From: Microbacterium testaceum | GTDB taxonomy: Bacteria; Actinomycetota; Actinomycetes; Actinomycetales; Microbacteriaceae | Reading direction: 5' to 3' | Length of the DNA: 64,000 nucleotides | Assembly (NCBI RefSeq): GCF_003075375.1 | Contig: NZ_QDFT01000006.1 | Coordinates: forward strand, 61,695 to 125,694 | Part shown: piece by piece, positions 17,625 through 29,925 of the stretch | How positions within the stretch are numbered: position 1 is the stretch's first letter | Layout: each line of letters opens with the position of its first letter | Notes under the pieces: generated by a model | What the model was told of the DNA's origin: nothing | What the model saw: the letters and a program-made list of their open reading frames with translations, nothing else | Database searches by the model: none | Position numbers and translations under genes: made by a program

Positions 17625-19325
17625 GTGACCACTGAGACGCGCGTCCTCTCGGGGCGCTACCGTGTCGACGACCTCATCGGTCGCGGCGGCATGGCGAGCG
17701 TCTACCGAGGCTACGACGAGACTCTCGGGCGCACCGTCGCGATCAAGATCCTCAAGAGCGATCTCGCGGGCGATGCGGCCTTCCGCACGCGCTTCCGCCT
17801 CGAAGCGCAGGCCGCGTCGCGCATGGCGCACCCCACGATCGTGCGCGTGTTCGACGCGGGCGAGGACGCCGAGACGGGCCGCGACGGGGTCGAACGACCC
17901 GTGCCGTACATCGTCATGGAGCTGGTGCACGGACGTCTGCTCAAGGACGTCATCGCCGAGGGTCCCGTTCCCACGGACGACGCGCTGCGCTACGTCGACG
18001 GCATCCTCGAGGCTCTGGAGTACTCGCACCGCGCCGGTGTCGTGCACCGCGACATCAAGCCCGGAAACGTCATGATCACCGACGGCGGCCGGGTGAAGGT
18101 CATGGATTTCGGTATCGCCCGCGCGGTGTCCGATTCCTCTTCCACCGTGGCCGAGACCACGGCCATCGTCGGAACGGCGGCGTACTTCTCTCCCGAGCAG
18201 GCCAAGGGCGAGTCGGTCGACGCGCGCGCCGACCTGTACTCCACCGGCGTCGTGCTCTACGAGTTGCTCACCGGGCGCACGCCCTTCCGCGGAGACACTC
18301 CCGTCGCCGTCGCGTACCAGCACGTGAGCGAAGCGCCCGTGCCGCCGAGCGAGATCGACGAGACGATTCCGCGTGCCCTGGATGCCATCGTCCTCCGCGC
18401 CCTCGCCAAGGACCCGTTCCAGCGCCCGCAGGATGCCGCGAGCTTCCGCGAGGCGCTCGACGAGACCATCGACGGCAAGGCACCGACCAAGCGGCAGATG
18501 TCGGCGCTGTCGAACGAGCTCTACGGACCCAATCCGCGTCAGGCCGCCGAGACGGCGCGTTCGCTGCGCCAGCTCAGCACCGACACCACCATGCGGCGCA
18601 CGCAGCCCGGCCCGCCGGTCGCCTGGATCTGGGGAGGCGTCAGCGTCCTCGCGGTGCTTCTCGTCGCGGTGTTCGTCTGGGTCATGCAGTTCCAGCCGAC
18701 CGACGACGTGCCCACGGCATCCCTCGCCGTTCCGAACGTCGTCGACATGTCGTACGAGCGGGCCGTCGAGACCCTCGAGGCCGAGCAGCTGACCGCCAGC
18801 CGCGTCAACGAGTCCGACGAGAAGATCGCGGCCGGCAATGTCATCGACACCGTCCCCGCAGCGGGCACCAGCGTCGCCGCCGGGCAGAAGGTCACCGTCT
18901 ACGTCTCGACCGGCCCCGACACGGCCAAGGTCCCCACTCTCGAGGGGATCACCGAGAGCGAGGCGCGCGCCGCCATCGAGACGGCGGGGCTGTCGCTCGG
19001 TTCGATCCGCCGGCAGGACGACCCGGCCCTGGCCGCCGGCACCGTCATCTCGTCGACGCTCGAGGCCGGCACCGACGTCGCCAAGGGCACCACGGTCAAC
19101 CTCGTCGTCGCGAGCGGCCAGGTCGTCATCGTGGACTACACGGGCTACACCCTCGAGGCGGCCGAACGAGAGCTTCAGTCCGACGAGAAGCAGCTGACCG
19201 TGCGGACGCAGGAGGATCCCGGATGCCGTGCCGCCGCGCAGCGCACGGTCATCACCCAGTCGCTCGCGCCGGGCGAGGTGCCCGTGCACAGCGAGATCAC
19301 CCTGACGGTGTGCTCGGGGAGCTGA
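17625..19325 (+). CDS. pknB: Ser/Thr protein kinase PknB with PASTA repeats
   Basis: A 566-residue membrane kinase that senses muropeptide or lipid II and phosphorylates cell-wall and division proteins. Kinase domain at residues ~10-275: glycine loop GRGGMASV, Lys41, Asp143 in HRDIKPGN, DFG, SPEQAKG. Transmembrane helix at ~330-350 (WIWGGVSVLAVLLVAVFVWV). The ectodomain holds three PASTA repeats beginning near VPNVVDMSYE, VPTLEGITES and VDYTGYTLEA; the last has two Cys. GTG start. Its 3' end overlaps the convergent glutamine amidotransferase gene by 29 bases. Confidence 0.95.
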   Translation: MTTETRVLSGRYRVDDLIGRGGMASVYRGYDETLGRTVAIKILKSDLAGDAAFRTRFRLEAQAASRMAHPTIVRVFDAGEDAETGRDGVERPVPYIVMELVHGRLLKDVIAEGPVPTDDALRYVDGILEALEYSHRAGVVHRDIKPGNVMITDGGRVKVMDFGIARAVSDSSSTVAETTAIVGTAAYFSPEQAKGESVDARADLYSTGVVLYELLTGRTPFRGDTPVAVAYQHVSEAPVPPSEIDETIPRALDAIVLRALAKDPFQRPQDAASFREALDETIDGKAPTKRQMSALSNELYGPNPRQAAETARSLRQLSTDTTMRRTQPGPPVAWIWGGVSVLAVLLVAVFVWVMQFQPTDDVPTASLAVPNVVDMSYERAVETLEAEQLTASRVNESDEKIAAGNVIDTVPAAGTSVAAGQKVTVYVSTGPDTAKVPTLEGITESEARAAIETAGLSLGSIRRQDDPALAAGTVISSTLEAGTDVAKGTTVNLVVASGQVVIVDYTGYTLEAAERELQSDEKQLTVRTQEDPGCRAAAQRTVITQSLAPGEVPVHSEITLTVCSGS

Positions 19326-19953
19326 ACCCCCGCGGGTGCAGCCGCGCTCCACGCGCGGCGGCGCCGGGCAGACCGGCGTCCTGCAACCACCGGCCCAGGA
19401 GCCTGTGACCGCCCTCGGTGAGCACGCTCTCGGGGTGGAACTGCACGCCCTGGATCGGCGCCCGCCGGTGTCGCAGGCCCATCACCACACCGCCGTCGGT
19501 CCGGGCCGTGACCTCGAGCTCGGGCGGGAGCGTCTCGGCAACGACCGACAGGGAGTGGTAGCGCGTGGCGACGAAACCGTCGGGCAGGTCGCGGAACACC
19601 CCGTCCCCGCCGTGGCGGATGACACTCGTGATGCCGTGCAGCAGCTCGGGGGCGTGGTCGACGCGCGCGCCGAACGCGGTCGCGATCGCCTGATGCCCCA
19701 GGCAGACGCCGAGCAGCGGCATCCCCTCGTCGAAAGCCCGTCGCACCACGCGGACGGACTCGCCCGCCTCGTCGGGATGTCCGGGGCCCGGTGAGACGAG
19801 CACCGCGTCGGCCTCGGCGACGACCCGGTCGGTCACCGTGGGGTCATCCGCCGACACCATCACCGTGTCCGCTCCGAGGTCGCGCAGGTAGCCGGCGAGG
19901 GTGTGGACGAAGCTGTCGCGATTGTCGACGACCGCGACGCGCCAGGCGGTCAC
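19297..19953 (-). CDS. Glutamine amidotransferase, anthranilate/aminodeoxychorismate synthase component II (TrpG/PabA)
   Basis: A 218-residue class I glutamine amidotransferase that supplies ammonia to chorismate-based synthases. It starts VAVVDNRDSFVHTLAGYL, has the catalytic Cys in GVCLGHQ, and His/Glu of the triad in FHPES. The position beside pknB matches the trpG/pabA gene in mycobacteria. Whether it serves folate or tryptophan synthesis cannot be told here because no component I gene is nearby. GTG 19953 overlaps the stop of the small upstream gene (GTGA). The 3' end overlaps pknB. Confidence 0.92.
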   Translation of the reverse strand: MTAWRVAVVDNRDSFVHTLAGYLRDLGADTVMVSADDPTVTDRVVAEADAVLVSPGPGHPDEAGESVRVVRRAFDEGMPLLGVCLGHQAIATAFGARVDHAPELLHGITSVIRHGGDGVFRDLPDGFVATRYHSLSVVAETLPPELEVTARTDGGVVMGLRHRRAPIQGVQFHPESVLTEGGHRLLGRWLQDAGLPGAAARGARLHPRGFSSPSTPSG

Positions 19954-20105
19954 TCGACCGTGACCTCCGACGGGTAGACCAGGTCGCTCACCCAGGGGAA
20001 GACGTAGAAGAACAGTCCGTAGAGCACCGCGGCCAGCAGCACCAGGATGATCAGCAGACGCACCCACCACGGACCGGGGAGGATGCGCCAGAGGGCTCCG
20101 TACAT
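19950..20105 (-). CDS. Small 51-residue single-pass membrane protein
   Basis: A short gene between sortase and amidotransferase, reading MYGALWRILPGPWWVRL and then a hydrophobic helix (LIILVLLAAVLYGLFFYVF) at residues ~18-37 and a short acidic tail. Its ATG overlaps the sortase TGA (TGATG) and its TGA overlaps the amidotransferase GTG (GTGA), so both borders are coupled. The exact fit and the clear amphipathic-Trp/helix pattern argue that it is real. Function unknown; it may assist the sortase in the membrane. Confidence 0.75.
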   Translation of the reverse strand: MYGALWRILPGPWWVRLLIILVLLAAVLYGLFFYVFPWVSDLVYPSEVTVE

Positions 20106-20905
20106 CAGGCTGCTCCAGAGGTGAGGGACATGGGGGGACCGGCCTCGGTCCGCGGGGTGTAGGACTCGAATACGCCGTAGGCGATCGCGCGCTCCGAGAA
20201 GCCGTAGCGCGGGCTGCAGGTGGTCATGGTGATGATGCGGTCGGTCGCCTCGATCTCGGGCTGCTGCGGCAGCGGCAGCAGCACGTTGACGCCGTCGGGG
20301 CGGACGTACTCGAGGTTGCGGTAGCGATACGTGTACCAGCCGTCCTGCGTCTCGACGACGACCGCGTCCCCGACGTGCAGCGACGGCAGGTCGGCGAACG
20401 GCGCCCCGTGACTGCCGCGGTGGCCGGCGATGGCGAAGTTACCCACCTGACCGGGCATGGCCGTGTCGGGGTAATGGCCTAGCCCGATCGGGTCGAGAGT
20501 GCGGGCCGAGCTCACGCCGCCCGCGAGCGGGAACTGGTAGTCCGCGCCGAAGCGGGGGATGTGGACGACGCCGAAGCGTTCCGCGTCGCCCGGCTGCGGC
20601 AGAGCCGGGGGATCGGCCGTCGGCGGGGCCGTCGGCTGTGCGGGGGCGGCGGTCTCGGTACCGGACGTGGGTGCCGGCGGGAGCGGGTCGGCCGCCCACG
20701 ACTCGCTCAGGCTCTTGCCCTCGTCCTTGAACTGGGCGCCGATGATCGCGTCGCCGATCCACAGCTGCCACACCACGAACAGCAGCACGAGCACGCCGGC
20801 GGTGACGAGCAGGTCGCCGATGATGCCGACGATCGAGATGCGACGACGCGGCGCGGGAGCGGGGCGGCGACCTCGACGGGTCTGCGGCTGCGTGTCGGAC
20901 TGCAC
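20105..20905 (-). CDS. Class E sortase
   Basis: A 266-residue membrane-anchored transpeptidase that attaches surface proteins to the cell wall. Layout: basic N terminus (TRRGRRPAPAPRRR), transmembrane helix at ~24-46, a Pro/Ala/Thr-rich stalk to ~105, then the sortase barrel. Catalytic residues are visible: His in AGHRGSHG, Cys in TMTTCSPRYGFSERAI with the following Arg. The TCSP...R pattern is class E. GTG 20905 lies six bases after a TAGACT box and so is probably leaderless. Two large exported proteins at 55-61 kb end in LSxTG signals and are candidate substrates. Confidence 0.93.
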   Translation of the reverse strand: MQSDTQPQTRRGRRPAPAPRRRISIVGIIGDLLVTAGVLVLLFVVWQLWIGDAIIGAQFKDEGKSLSESWAADPLPPAPTSGTETAAPAQPTAPPTADPPALPQPGDAERFGVVHIPRFGADYQFPLAGGVSSARTLDPIGLGHYPDTAMPGQVGNFAIAGHRGSHGAPFADLPSLHVGDAVVVETQDGWYTYRYRNLEYVRPDGVNVLLPLPQQPEIEATDRIITMTTCSPRYGFSERAIAYGVFESYTPRTEAGPPMSLTSGAA

Positions 20906-20959
20906 GGGCAGAGTCTAGTTCCGTGGGTTCGCGGGCACCTGAGCATTAGACTGTGCGGC
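20906..20959. promoter_or_regulatory. Divergent leaderless promoters for sortase and crgA
   Basis: Two TAGACT -10 boxes face away from each other: on the minus strand at 20917-20912, six bases before the sortase GTG, and on the plus strand at 20947-20952, seven bases before the crgA ATG. With starts that close, transcription should begin at the start codon, giving leaderless mRNAs. The -35 elements are weak by eye. Confidence 0.65.
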
Positions 20960-21199
20960 ATGGCTCGAACTGGCAAAGGCGAAGACCCGATCGCCGAGCG
21001 CAACGACGCAAACGCAGCTCCGAACCCGGTGTGGTTCCTGCCCATCATGATCGGCCTCATGCTGGTCGGCCTCGTGTGGGTGCTGGTGTTCTACCTCAGC
21101 GGCTCGCAGTTCCCGATCCCCGGCATCGGCGCGTGGAACCTCGTCATCGGCTTCGGCATCGCCTTCGTCGGCTTCCTCATGACCACGCGGTGGCGCTGA
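20960..21199 (+). CDS. crgA: Cell division protein CrgA
   Basis: A 79-residue membrane protein with two transmembrane helices (residues ~27-47 and ~55-74) separated by a short SGSQFPIPGIGAWN loop, the hallmark of CrgA (UPF0233). It recruits and stabilises septal proteins in Actinobacteria. The N terminus is charged (ARTGKGEDPIAERND). It is encoded alone on the plus strand with a leaderless promoter, in the usual neighbourhood of the pknB operon. Confidence 0.95.
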   Translation: MARTGKGEDPIAERNDANAAPNPVWFLPIMIGLMLVGLVWVLVFYLSGSQFPIPGIGAWNLVIGFGIAFVGFLMTTRWR

Positions 21200-21200
21200 C

Positions 21201-21247
21201 TTACACGCGTGTAATTCATCCCCACCTGTGGACGGGGCTGTGGATAA
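21201..21247. promoter_or_regulatory. Palindrome TTACACGCGTGTAA and an isolated DnaA box
   Basis: TTACACGCGTGTAA at 21201-21214 is a perfect 14-base palindrome right after the crgA stop. TGTGGATAA at 21239-21247 is a perfect consensus DnaA box (TTATCCACA on the other strand), with a weaker TGTGGACGG a few bases before it. The site is about 12 kb from oriC. Both lie in a short convergent gap with no gene. Confidence 0.55.
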
Positions 21248-21250
21248 CCG

Positions 21251-22177
21251 TCAGAAGTACGCGATCGCCGGCACCGCCAGAAGCGCCAGCAGCACGACCG
21301 TGAACGCGATCATGAGTCCGGTCTGCAGGCCGCGTTGCGACGCGGCCCGTGTGCGCGAGTAGATCAGTCCGATCACGGCGCCGGTGAGCAGACCGCCCAG
21401 GTGCGCCTGCCACGAGATGCCCACGGCCGCGAGGGACGCGGCGAAGTCGCCCGACCCGATCGCGTTGAACCCGGCGAGCACGAACGGCCAGGCGAAGTTG
21501 ATCCCGATCAGGATGCCGATGACGCGGATGTCCGCGCCGATGTGCCGACCGATCACGAGCAGCGCCCCGAAGAGCGCGAAGATCGCCCCGGATGCACCGA
21601 CCGTCCACACGCCGGGCGCGAGAAGGGCCACGGCGACCGAGCCGCCGATCGCGCCGATGACGTAGAGCGCGAGGAAGCGCCAGCGTCCCAGAAGCGGTTC
21701 GAGACTGCGACCGATGAACCACAGCGCCAGCATGTTGAGTCCGACGTGGAAGAACCCGTCGTGCACGAGGGCGACGGTGACCAGGCGCCAGGGCTGGATG
21801 ACGCCGGCCTGCGGCAGCAGGAAGAGACTGTTGAACGCGAACAGGCTCGTCAGCACCGGGCCCAGCCCGGGGATCAGGCCGATGATGTAGACCAGCCCGG
21901 TCACGGCGATGATGCCGAGGGTCATCCGGGGCCGGTCGCTCGAGACGATCGCCATCGGGCGCGACGCCCAGCGGCGCTCGGCCTTCTTCTGCGCGGGCGT
22001 CTGCGCGGCGCGCTGCTCGGCCATGCACTCCGGGCAGATGACGCCGACGGCGGCGGGGGTCCGGCATTCCGAGCACACGGTACGCATGCACCGCTGGCAC
22101 AGCACGAAGCTCTGCCGGTCAGGATGCCGGTAGCAGAAGTTGTCGCTGTTGCGACGGAACTCCTCGGTGGAAGACAC
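21251..22177 (-). CDS. Rhomboid family intramembrane serine protease with N-terminal zinc finger
   Basis: A 308-residue integral membrane protease. The first ~60 residues hold a B-box-like zinc finger (CYRHPDRQSFVLCQRC, then CSEC and CPEC). Six or seven transmembrane helices follow. Rhomboid motifs are HVGLNMLALWFIG in the second helix, the catalytic Ser in GASGAIFALFG and the catalytic His in AHLGGLLTGA. Such proteins cleave transmembrane substrates within the bilayer. It is transcribed leftward downstream of ppiA (18-base gap) and convergent with crgA. Confidence 0.93.
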   Translation of the reverse strand: MSSTEEFRRNSDNFCYRHPDRQSFVLCQRCMRTVCSECRTPAAVGVICPECMAEQRAAQTPAQKKAERRWASRPMAIVSSDRPRMTLGIIAVTGLVYIIGLIPGLGPVLTSLFAFNSLFLLPQAGVIQPWRLVTVALVHDGFFHVGLNMLALWFIGRSLEPLLGRWRFLALYVIGAIGGSVAVALLAPGVWTVGASGAIFALFGALLVIGRHIGADIRVIGILIGINFAWPFVLAGFNAIGSGDFAASLAAVGISWQAHLGGLLTGAVIGLIYSRTRAASQRGLQTGLMIAFTVVLLALLAVPAIAYF

Positions 22178-22195
22178 CCGCCGCCGTCCGGAGGG

Positions 22196-22753
22196 TCAGA
22201 CCGAGACGACGTCGACCGACTGGAGCACGACGGGCTCGATCGGACGGTCGCCGGCGGCGGTGGGAACCGAGGCGATCTTGTCGACGACGGCCTTGGAGGC
22301 GTCGTCGGCGACCTCGCCGAAGATGGTGTGCTTGCCCTGCAGCCAGGGGGTGGGGTCGGTGGTGATGAAGAACTGCGAGCCGTTCGTGCCCTCGGCCTGA
22401 CCCGTGATCGCGTTGCGACGCAGACCGGCGTTCGCCATGGCGAGCTTGTAGGGCGCGGTGAAGTCGAGCTCGGGGTGGATCTCGTCGTTGAAGTTGTAGC
22501 CGGGTCCGCCGATGCCCTGACCGAGCGGGTCGCCGCCCTGGATCATGAAGTTCGGGATGATGCGGTGGAAGATCACGTCCGTGTAGAGCGGACCTTCGCC
22601 CTTGGCGCCCGTTGCCGGGTTCGTCCACTCCTGCGTCCCATCGGACAGACCGATGAAGTTGCGGACGGTTCGCGGCGCGTGGTCGCCGAAGAGGTTGACG
22701 ACGATGTCGCCGTGGTTGGTGTGCAGGGTCGCGACGGCGGTGTGGTTGGCCAT
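22196..22753 (-). CDS. ppiA: Cyclophilin-type peptidyl-prolyl cis-trans isomerase
   Basis: A 185-residue cytoplasmic cyclophilin that speeds proline isomerisation during folding. Signature stretches: FHRIIPNFMIQGGDP (the active-site Arg and Phe-Met), NGSQFFITTDPTPWL, and HTIFGEV. Length is that of single-domain bacterial cyclophilins; there is no signal peptide. The position between gyrA and crgA matches M. tuberculosis ppiA (family knowledge). It is probably first in a leftward pair with the rhomboid gene. Confidence 0.95.
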   Translation of the reverse strand: MANHTAVATLHTNHGDIVVNLFGDHAPRTVRNFIGLSDGTQEWTNPATGAKGEGPLYTDVIFHRIIPNFMIQGGDPLGQGIGGPGYNFNDEIHPELDFTAPYKLAMANAGLRRNAITGQAEGTNGSQFFITTDPTPWLQGKHTIFGEVADDASKAVVDKIASVPTAAGDRPIEPVVLQSVDVVSV

Positions 22754-22854
22754 GGGTACATTCTCTCAGAGTTATCTGCAAGGGTCGGCGGCGCCGGCGG
22801 CCCGTTCTGGCAAGATGAGGGCAACGTACATCCCATCGACAGGGAGGATGAGCC

Positions 22855-23427
22855 GTGGGCCTCAGCCGCAAGAGCAAGAAGGAACTGCGCAAGCTCCAGA
22901 AGCACGCCGCCAAGGTGTGGGAGTCGCAGCAGGTGCTGCTGGGCGAGAGCGGGAAGGTCGCTCGCGAAGCAGGCCACCAGCTCGGTCGCTTCAGCCGCGA
23001 AGACCTCGTCCCCGCCGTTCAGGACGGCTACAGCAAGTACGCCGCGCCGTACGTGGACAAGGGCGTGAAGGGCACCAACCGCTTCCTCAGCCACAAGGTC
23101 GTCCCCGCCGCGGGCGCCGTGGTCGGCGGAGCGATGTCGGTGTGGGATGCCGCGGGAGACACCCGTGACCGCCTGGCCAAGGGTCGCGGCTTCGAGCTCG
23201 ACACCCACAAGTACGCCAAGCGTGCCGAGAAGTACGGCAAGCAGGCCACCAAGCGCCTGAGCAAGAAGCTCCCCTCGCAGCACGACGGCATCGGGGCCGG
23301 TGGCGTCATCGCCATCATCCTGGGCGTCGTCGCCGCCGCGGGCGTCGCGTACGCCGCCTGGCAGACGCTGCGCGCCGACGATGAGCTGTGGGTGGCGGAC
23401 GACCCGCTGCGCGCGCCGGACGCGTGA
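22855..23427 (+). CDS. Conserved-looking basic protein with C-terminal transmembrane helix, function unknown
   Basis: A 190-residue protein I do not recognise by function. The N-terminal half is Lys/Arg-rich and helical (LSRKSKKELRKLQKHAAKVW) with many Tyr/Lys residues (KYAKRAEKYGKQATKRL), a Gly/Ala-rich hydrophobic stretch near residue 90 (VVPAAGAVVGGAM), and a clear transmembrane helix at ~148-170 (GVIAIILGVVAAAGVAYAAW) followed by a short acidic tail. GTG 22855 has GGGAGGA upstream. The stop overlaps the ybaK start (GTGA). A helicase-like name sometimes given to such proteins is not supported by any motif seen. Confidence 0.7.
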   Translation: MGLSRKSKKELRKLQKHAAKVWESQQVLLGESGKVAREAGHQLGRFSREDLVPAVQDGYSKYAAPYVDKGVKGTNRFLSHKVVPAAGAVVGGAMSVWDAAGDTRDRLAKGRGFELDTHKYAKRAEKYGKQATKRLSKKLPSQHDGIGAGGVIAIILGVVAAAGVAYAAWQTLRADDELWVADDPLRAPDA

Positions 23428-23897
23428 GCGATCCCACCATCAGAGTCCGAGAGGCCGCGCGTGAGCGCGGCCTCTCGGTCGATGTGCGCGAGCGTCCGGC
23501 CGCATCGAGCCTCGACGAGGCCGCCGAGCTGCTCGGCATCCCGTCCGCGTCGATCGTGAAGACGCTCGTGGTCAAGCGCTCGGACGACACCTACCTCTTC
23601 GCGCTCGTGCCGGGCGACCGGGCGATCTCGTGGCCCAAGCTGCGGGCCGTGGTGGGCGTCAACAAGCTGCGCCTGCCCGAGCCGGAGCTGGCTCTCGCCG
23701 CCACGGGGTACGAGCGCGGCACGATCGTGCCGATCGGCAGTACGACCGACTGGCCCGTGTACGCCGACGAGCGCATCGCGGGCACGCGCATCGCGATGGG
23801 TGCCGGAGCGCACGGATACAGCCTCTTCGTGGATGCCGACGACCTCATCGCCGCGTACGACGCCGTCGTGGCCGACATCACCGTCGATCGGGCCTGA
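23424..23897 (+). CDS. YbaK/EbsC-family aminoacyl-tRNA deacylase (Cys-tRNA(Pro) type)
   Basis: A 157-residue trans-editing protein that hydrolyses mischarged tRNA. The YbaK fold shows as IVKTLVVKRSDDTYLFALVPGD near residues 45-66 (conserved Lys), a strand-turn with RLPEPELALAATGYERG, and the GTRIAMGAGAHGYSLFVDADDL stretch near the end, where the Gly-x-x-Gly loops bind the substrate. It is coupled to the upstream unknown gene by GTGA. It ends five bases before the convergent NUDIX gene. Confidence 0.88.
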   Translation: MSDPTIRVREAARERGLSVDVRERPAASSLDEAAELLGIPSASIVKTLVVKRSDDTYLFALVPGDRAISWPKLRAVVGVNKLRLPEPELALAATGYERGTIVPIGSTTDWPVYADERIAGTRIAMGAGAHGYSLFVDADDLIAAYDAVVADITVDRA

Positions 23898-23902
23898 CGC
23901 CC

Positions 23903-24334
23903 TCAGCTTCGCGCGAGTCCCGCCATGCGGAACGCGATGTCGACGAGCTGGACCCGGCGCAGCCGTCGGGTGGCTGCCATCGCGAACCACTCCGCCCGGT
24001 CGGTCGACCCGTCCGTCTCGTAGCGCAGCCGTCCCCCGACCACCCGGGCGCGGTAGACGATGCGCAGCGCGTGCAGGGGTCCCGTCGCGCCCTCGGCCAG
24101 CCGCGCCTCGGCCGGGATGACCCGGGAATGGATGCCGAGCAGCTCGCCCACCGCGACCCGGAACCCGGTCTCTTCGCGTACCTCGCGCCGCACGGCGTGC
24201 ACGGGATCCTCGCCGGCCTCGAGACCGCCGCCCGGCAGCGTCCAGGCCGCGCGCCGGCCGTCCACCCAGTGGGCGAGCAGCACGCGGTCGTCGTCATCGG
24301 TGATGACGGCGTACGCGGCCACCCGCATGTCCAT
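23903..24334 (-). CDS. NUDIX hydrolase
   Basis: A 143-residue hydrolase acting on a nucleoside diphosphate linked to another moiety; the substrate is unknown. The full NUDIX box is visible from residue ~37: GLEAGEDPVHAVRREVREET then GF, fitting G-x5-E-x7-REU-x-EE-x-G-U. Strands before it (LPGGG) are typical. The start is probably ATG 24334, six bases after a TAGAGT box on the minus strand; a second in-frame ATG follows two codons later. It faces ybaK. Confidence 0.92.
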   Translation of the reverse strand: MDMRVAAYAVITDDDDRVLLAHWVDGRRAAWTLPGGGLEAGEDPVHAVRREVREETGFRVAVGELLGIHSRVIPAEARLAEGATGPLHALRIVYRARVVGGRLRYETDGSTDRAEWFAMAATRRLRRVQLVDIAFRMAGLARS

Positions 24335-24340
24335 GACCAG

Positions 24341-24346
24341 ACTCTA
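24341..24346 (-). promoter_or_regulatory. -10 box TAGAGT for the NUDIX gene (leaderless)
   Basis: Read on the minus strand TAGAGT ends six bases before the NUDIX ATG. This TANNNT-six-base-start arrangement recurs in the window and indicates a leaderless transcript. Confidence 0.6.
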
Positions 24347-24420
24347 GCGACCCGCGTCCGCCGCTCGGCTATTCGCCGGTCGACAGCATCAGGACACGCC
24401 ACGATGGCCCCTGACGCGAA

Positions 24421-24444
24421 AGAGCCGGCCCGAGGGCCGGCTCT
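24421..24444. terminator. Intrinsic terminator after tRNA-Ala
   Basis: AGAGCCGGCC, a CGAG loop and GGCCGGCTCT form a perfect 10-bp stem. On the minus strand it follows the tRNA-Ala gene and is trailed by a short T stretch, so it probably ends the tRNA-Ile/tRNA-Ala transcript. Confidence 0.85.
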
Positions 24445-24456
24445 TGATCGCGGTTG

Positions 24457-24529
24457 TGGAGCCTAGGAGATTCGAACTCCTGACATCCTGCTTGCAAAGC
24501 AGGCGCTCTACCAGCTGAGCTAAGGCCCC
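24457..24529 (-). tRNA. alaT: tRNA-Ala (anticodon TGC)
   Basis: On the minus strand GGGGCCT pairs with AGGCTCC plus discriminator A (one G-U pair). The anticodon stem-loop CTGCT-TTGCAAG-CAG gives TGC. The D-arm (AGCTCAGCTGGTAGAGC) and T-loop (GTTCGAATC) are standard. CCA is not encoded. It follows tRNA-Ile, and both lie 3' of gyrA as in M. tuberculosis. Confidence 0.96.
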
Positions 24530-24542
24530 GCGAGGGAAGGGG

Positions 24543-24616
24543 TGGGGCTACCAGGACTTGAACCTGGGACCTCTTCATTATCAGTGAAGCGCTCTAACCG
24601 CCTGAGCTATAGCCCC
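24543..24616 (-). tRNA. ileT: tRNA-Ile (anticodon GAT)
   Basis: On the minus strand GGGGCTA pairs with TAGCCCC plus discriminator A. The anticodon arm CTTCA-CTGATAA-TGAAG gives GAT. D-arm and T-arm (GGTTCAAGTCC) are normal. CCA is not encoded. It is the promoter-proximal member of the pair with tRNA-Ala, 13 bases upstream of it. Confidence 0.96.
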
Positions 24617-24681
24617 GTCTCGCTGACGTGATGTCAACCTCGAAGACTTTACCGGACTTCCGAGGTTTTGACGAATCGGCG

Positions 24682-25079
24682 TCAGTTCGAGGTGAAACCG
24701 ACGAGCAAGCCGCCGGTGACCTTGACCGCGAGGTTGTAGATGCCGGCCATGACCGCACCCAGCACCGTCACGACGACCAGGTTGAGGATCGCCACGATCG
24801 CGGCGAAGGCCATGACCTGCGGCAGCCCGACGTACTGCGACAGCGTCGCGCCGCCGTCGGTGAAGCTGGTGAAGAACTCATCGAGCTTCGTCAGCAGCGT
24901 CGCCGAGACGACGAGGTAGATGAGGAAGTACGACACCACCGTCACGATGGCGACGGCGACCGCCACCAGGAACGACAGCTTCACCGCCGACCAGAAGTCG
25001 ATGTAGACCAGGCGCAGACGAACCTGCTTGGCAGGGGTCTTGTGAGTCGACTTCTTGGCGAGTTTGTCGGCTACCGTGC

Positions 25080-25083
<4 letters not shown>
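24682..25083 (-). CDS. DUF3566 membrane protein
   Basis: A 133-residue protein with two transmembrane helices (about residues 36-62 and 88-113) separated by an amphipathic segment ([20 protein letters not shown]). The family DUF3566 is regularly encoded straight after gyrA in Actinobacteria (Rv0007 in M. tuberculosis). The N terminus is basic ([19 protein letters not shown]). Its ATG overlaps the gyrA stop (ATGA). The function is unknown. Confidence 0.9.
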
Positions 25084-27710
<2,627 letters not shown>

Positions 27711-27769
27711 GTGTTCTCAGTTCCGTAGTGCGTGCGTCGTCGGTCGGCGCCGTGCGTCGGCGCCCCGGG

Positions 27770-29806
<2,037 letters not shown>

Positions 29807-29925
29807 GAGTGAACGCGCTCCAGATCGATTCGTCGGAGATCCCATCCTATCGCGCGAGGCCTCATCGCACGGCGTGTACGCCCCGGAGCGGGGATAAATC
29901 CCGTCGAACCGTGACCGACCATGAC

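Noticed and set aside
15663..19352. A 1229-codon open frame on the minus strand
   Set aside because: It lies wholly antisense to pbpA, pknA and pknB, whose domains are clear. Its Arg/Gly/Asp/Val-rich composition is the usual shadow of high-GC coding DNA.
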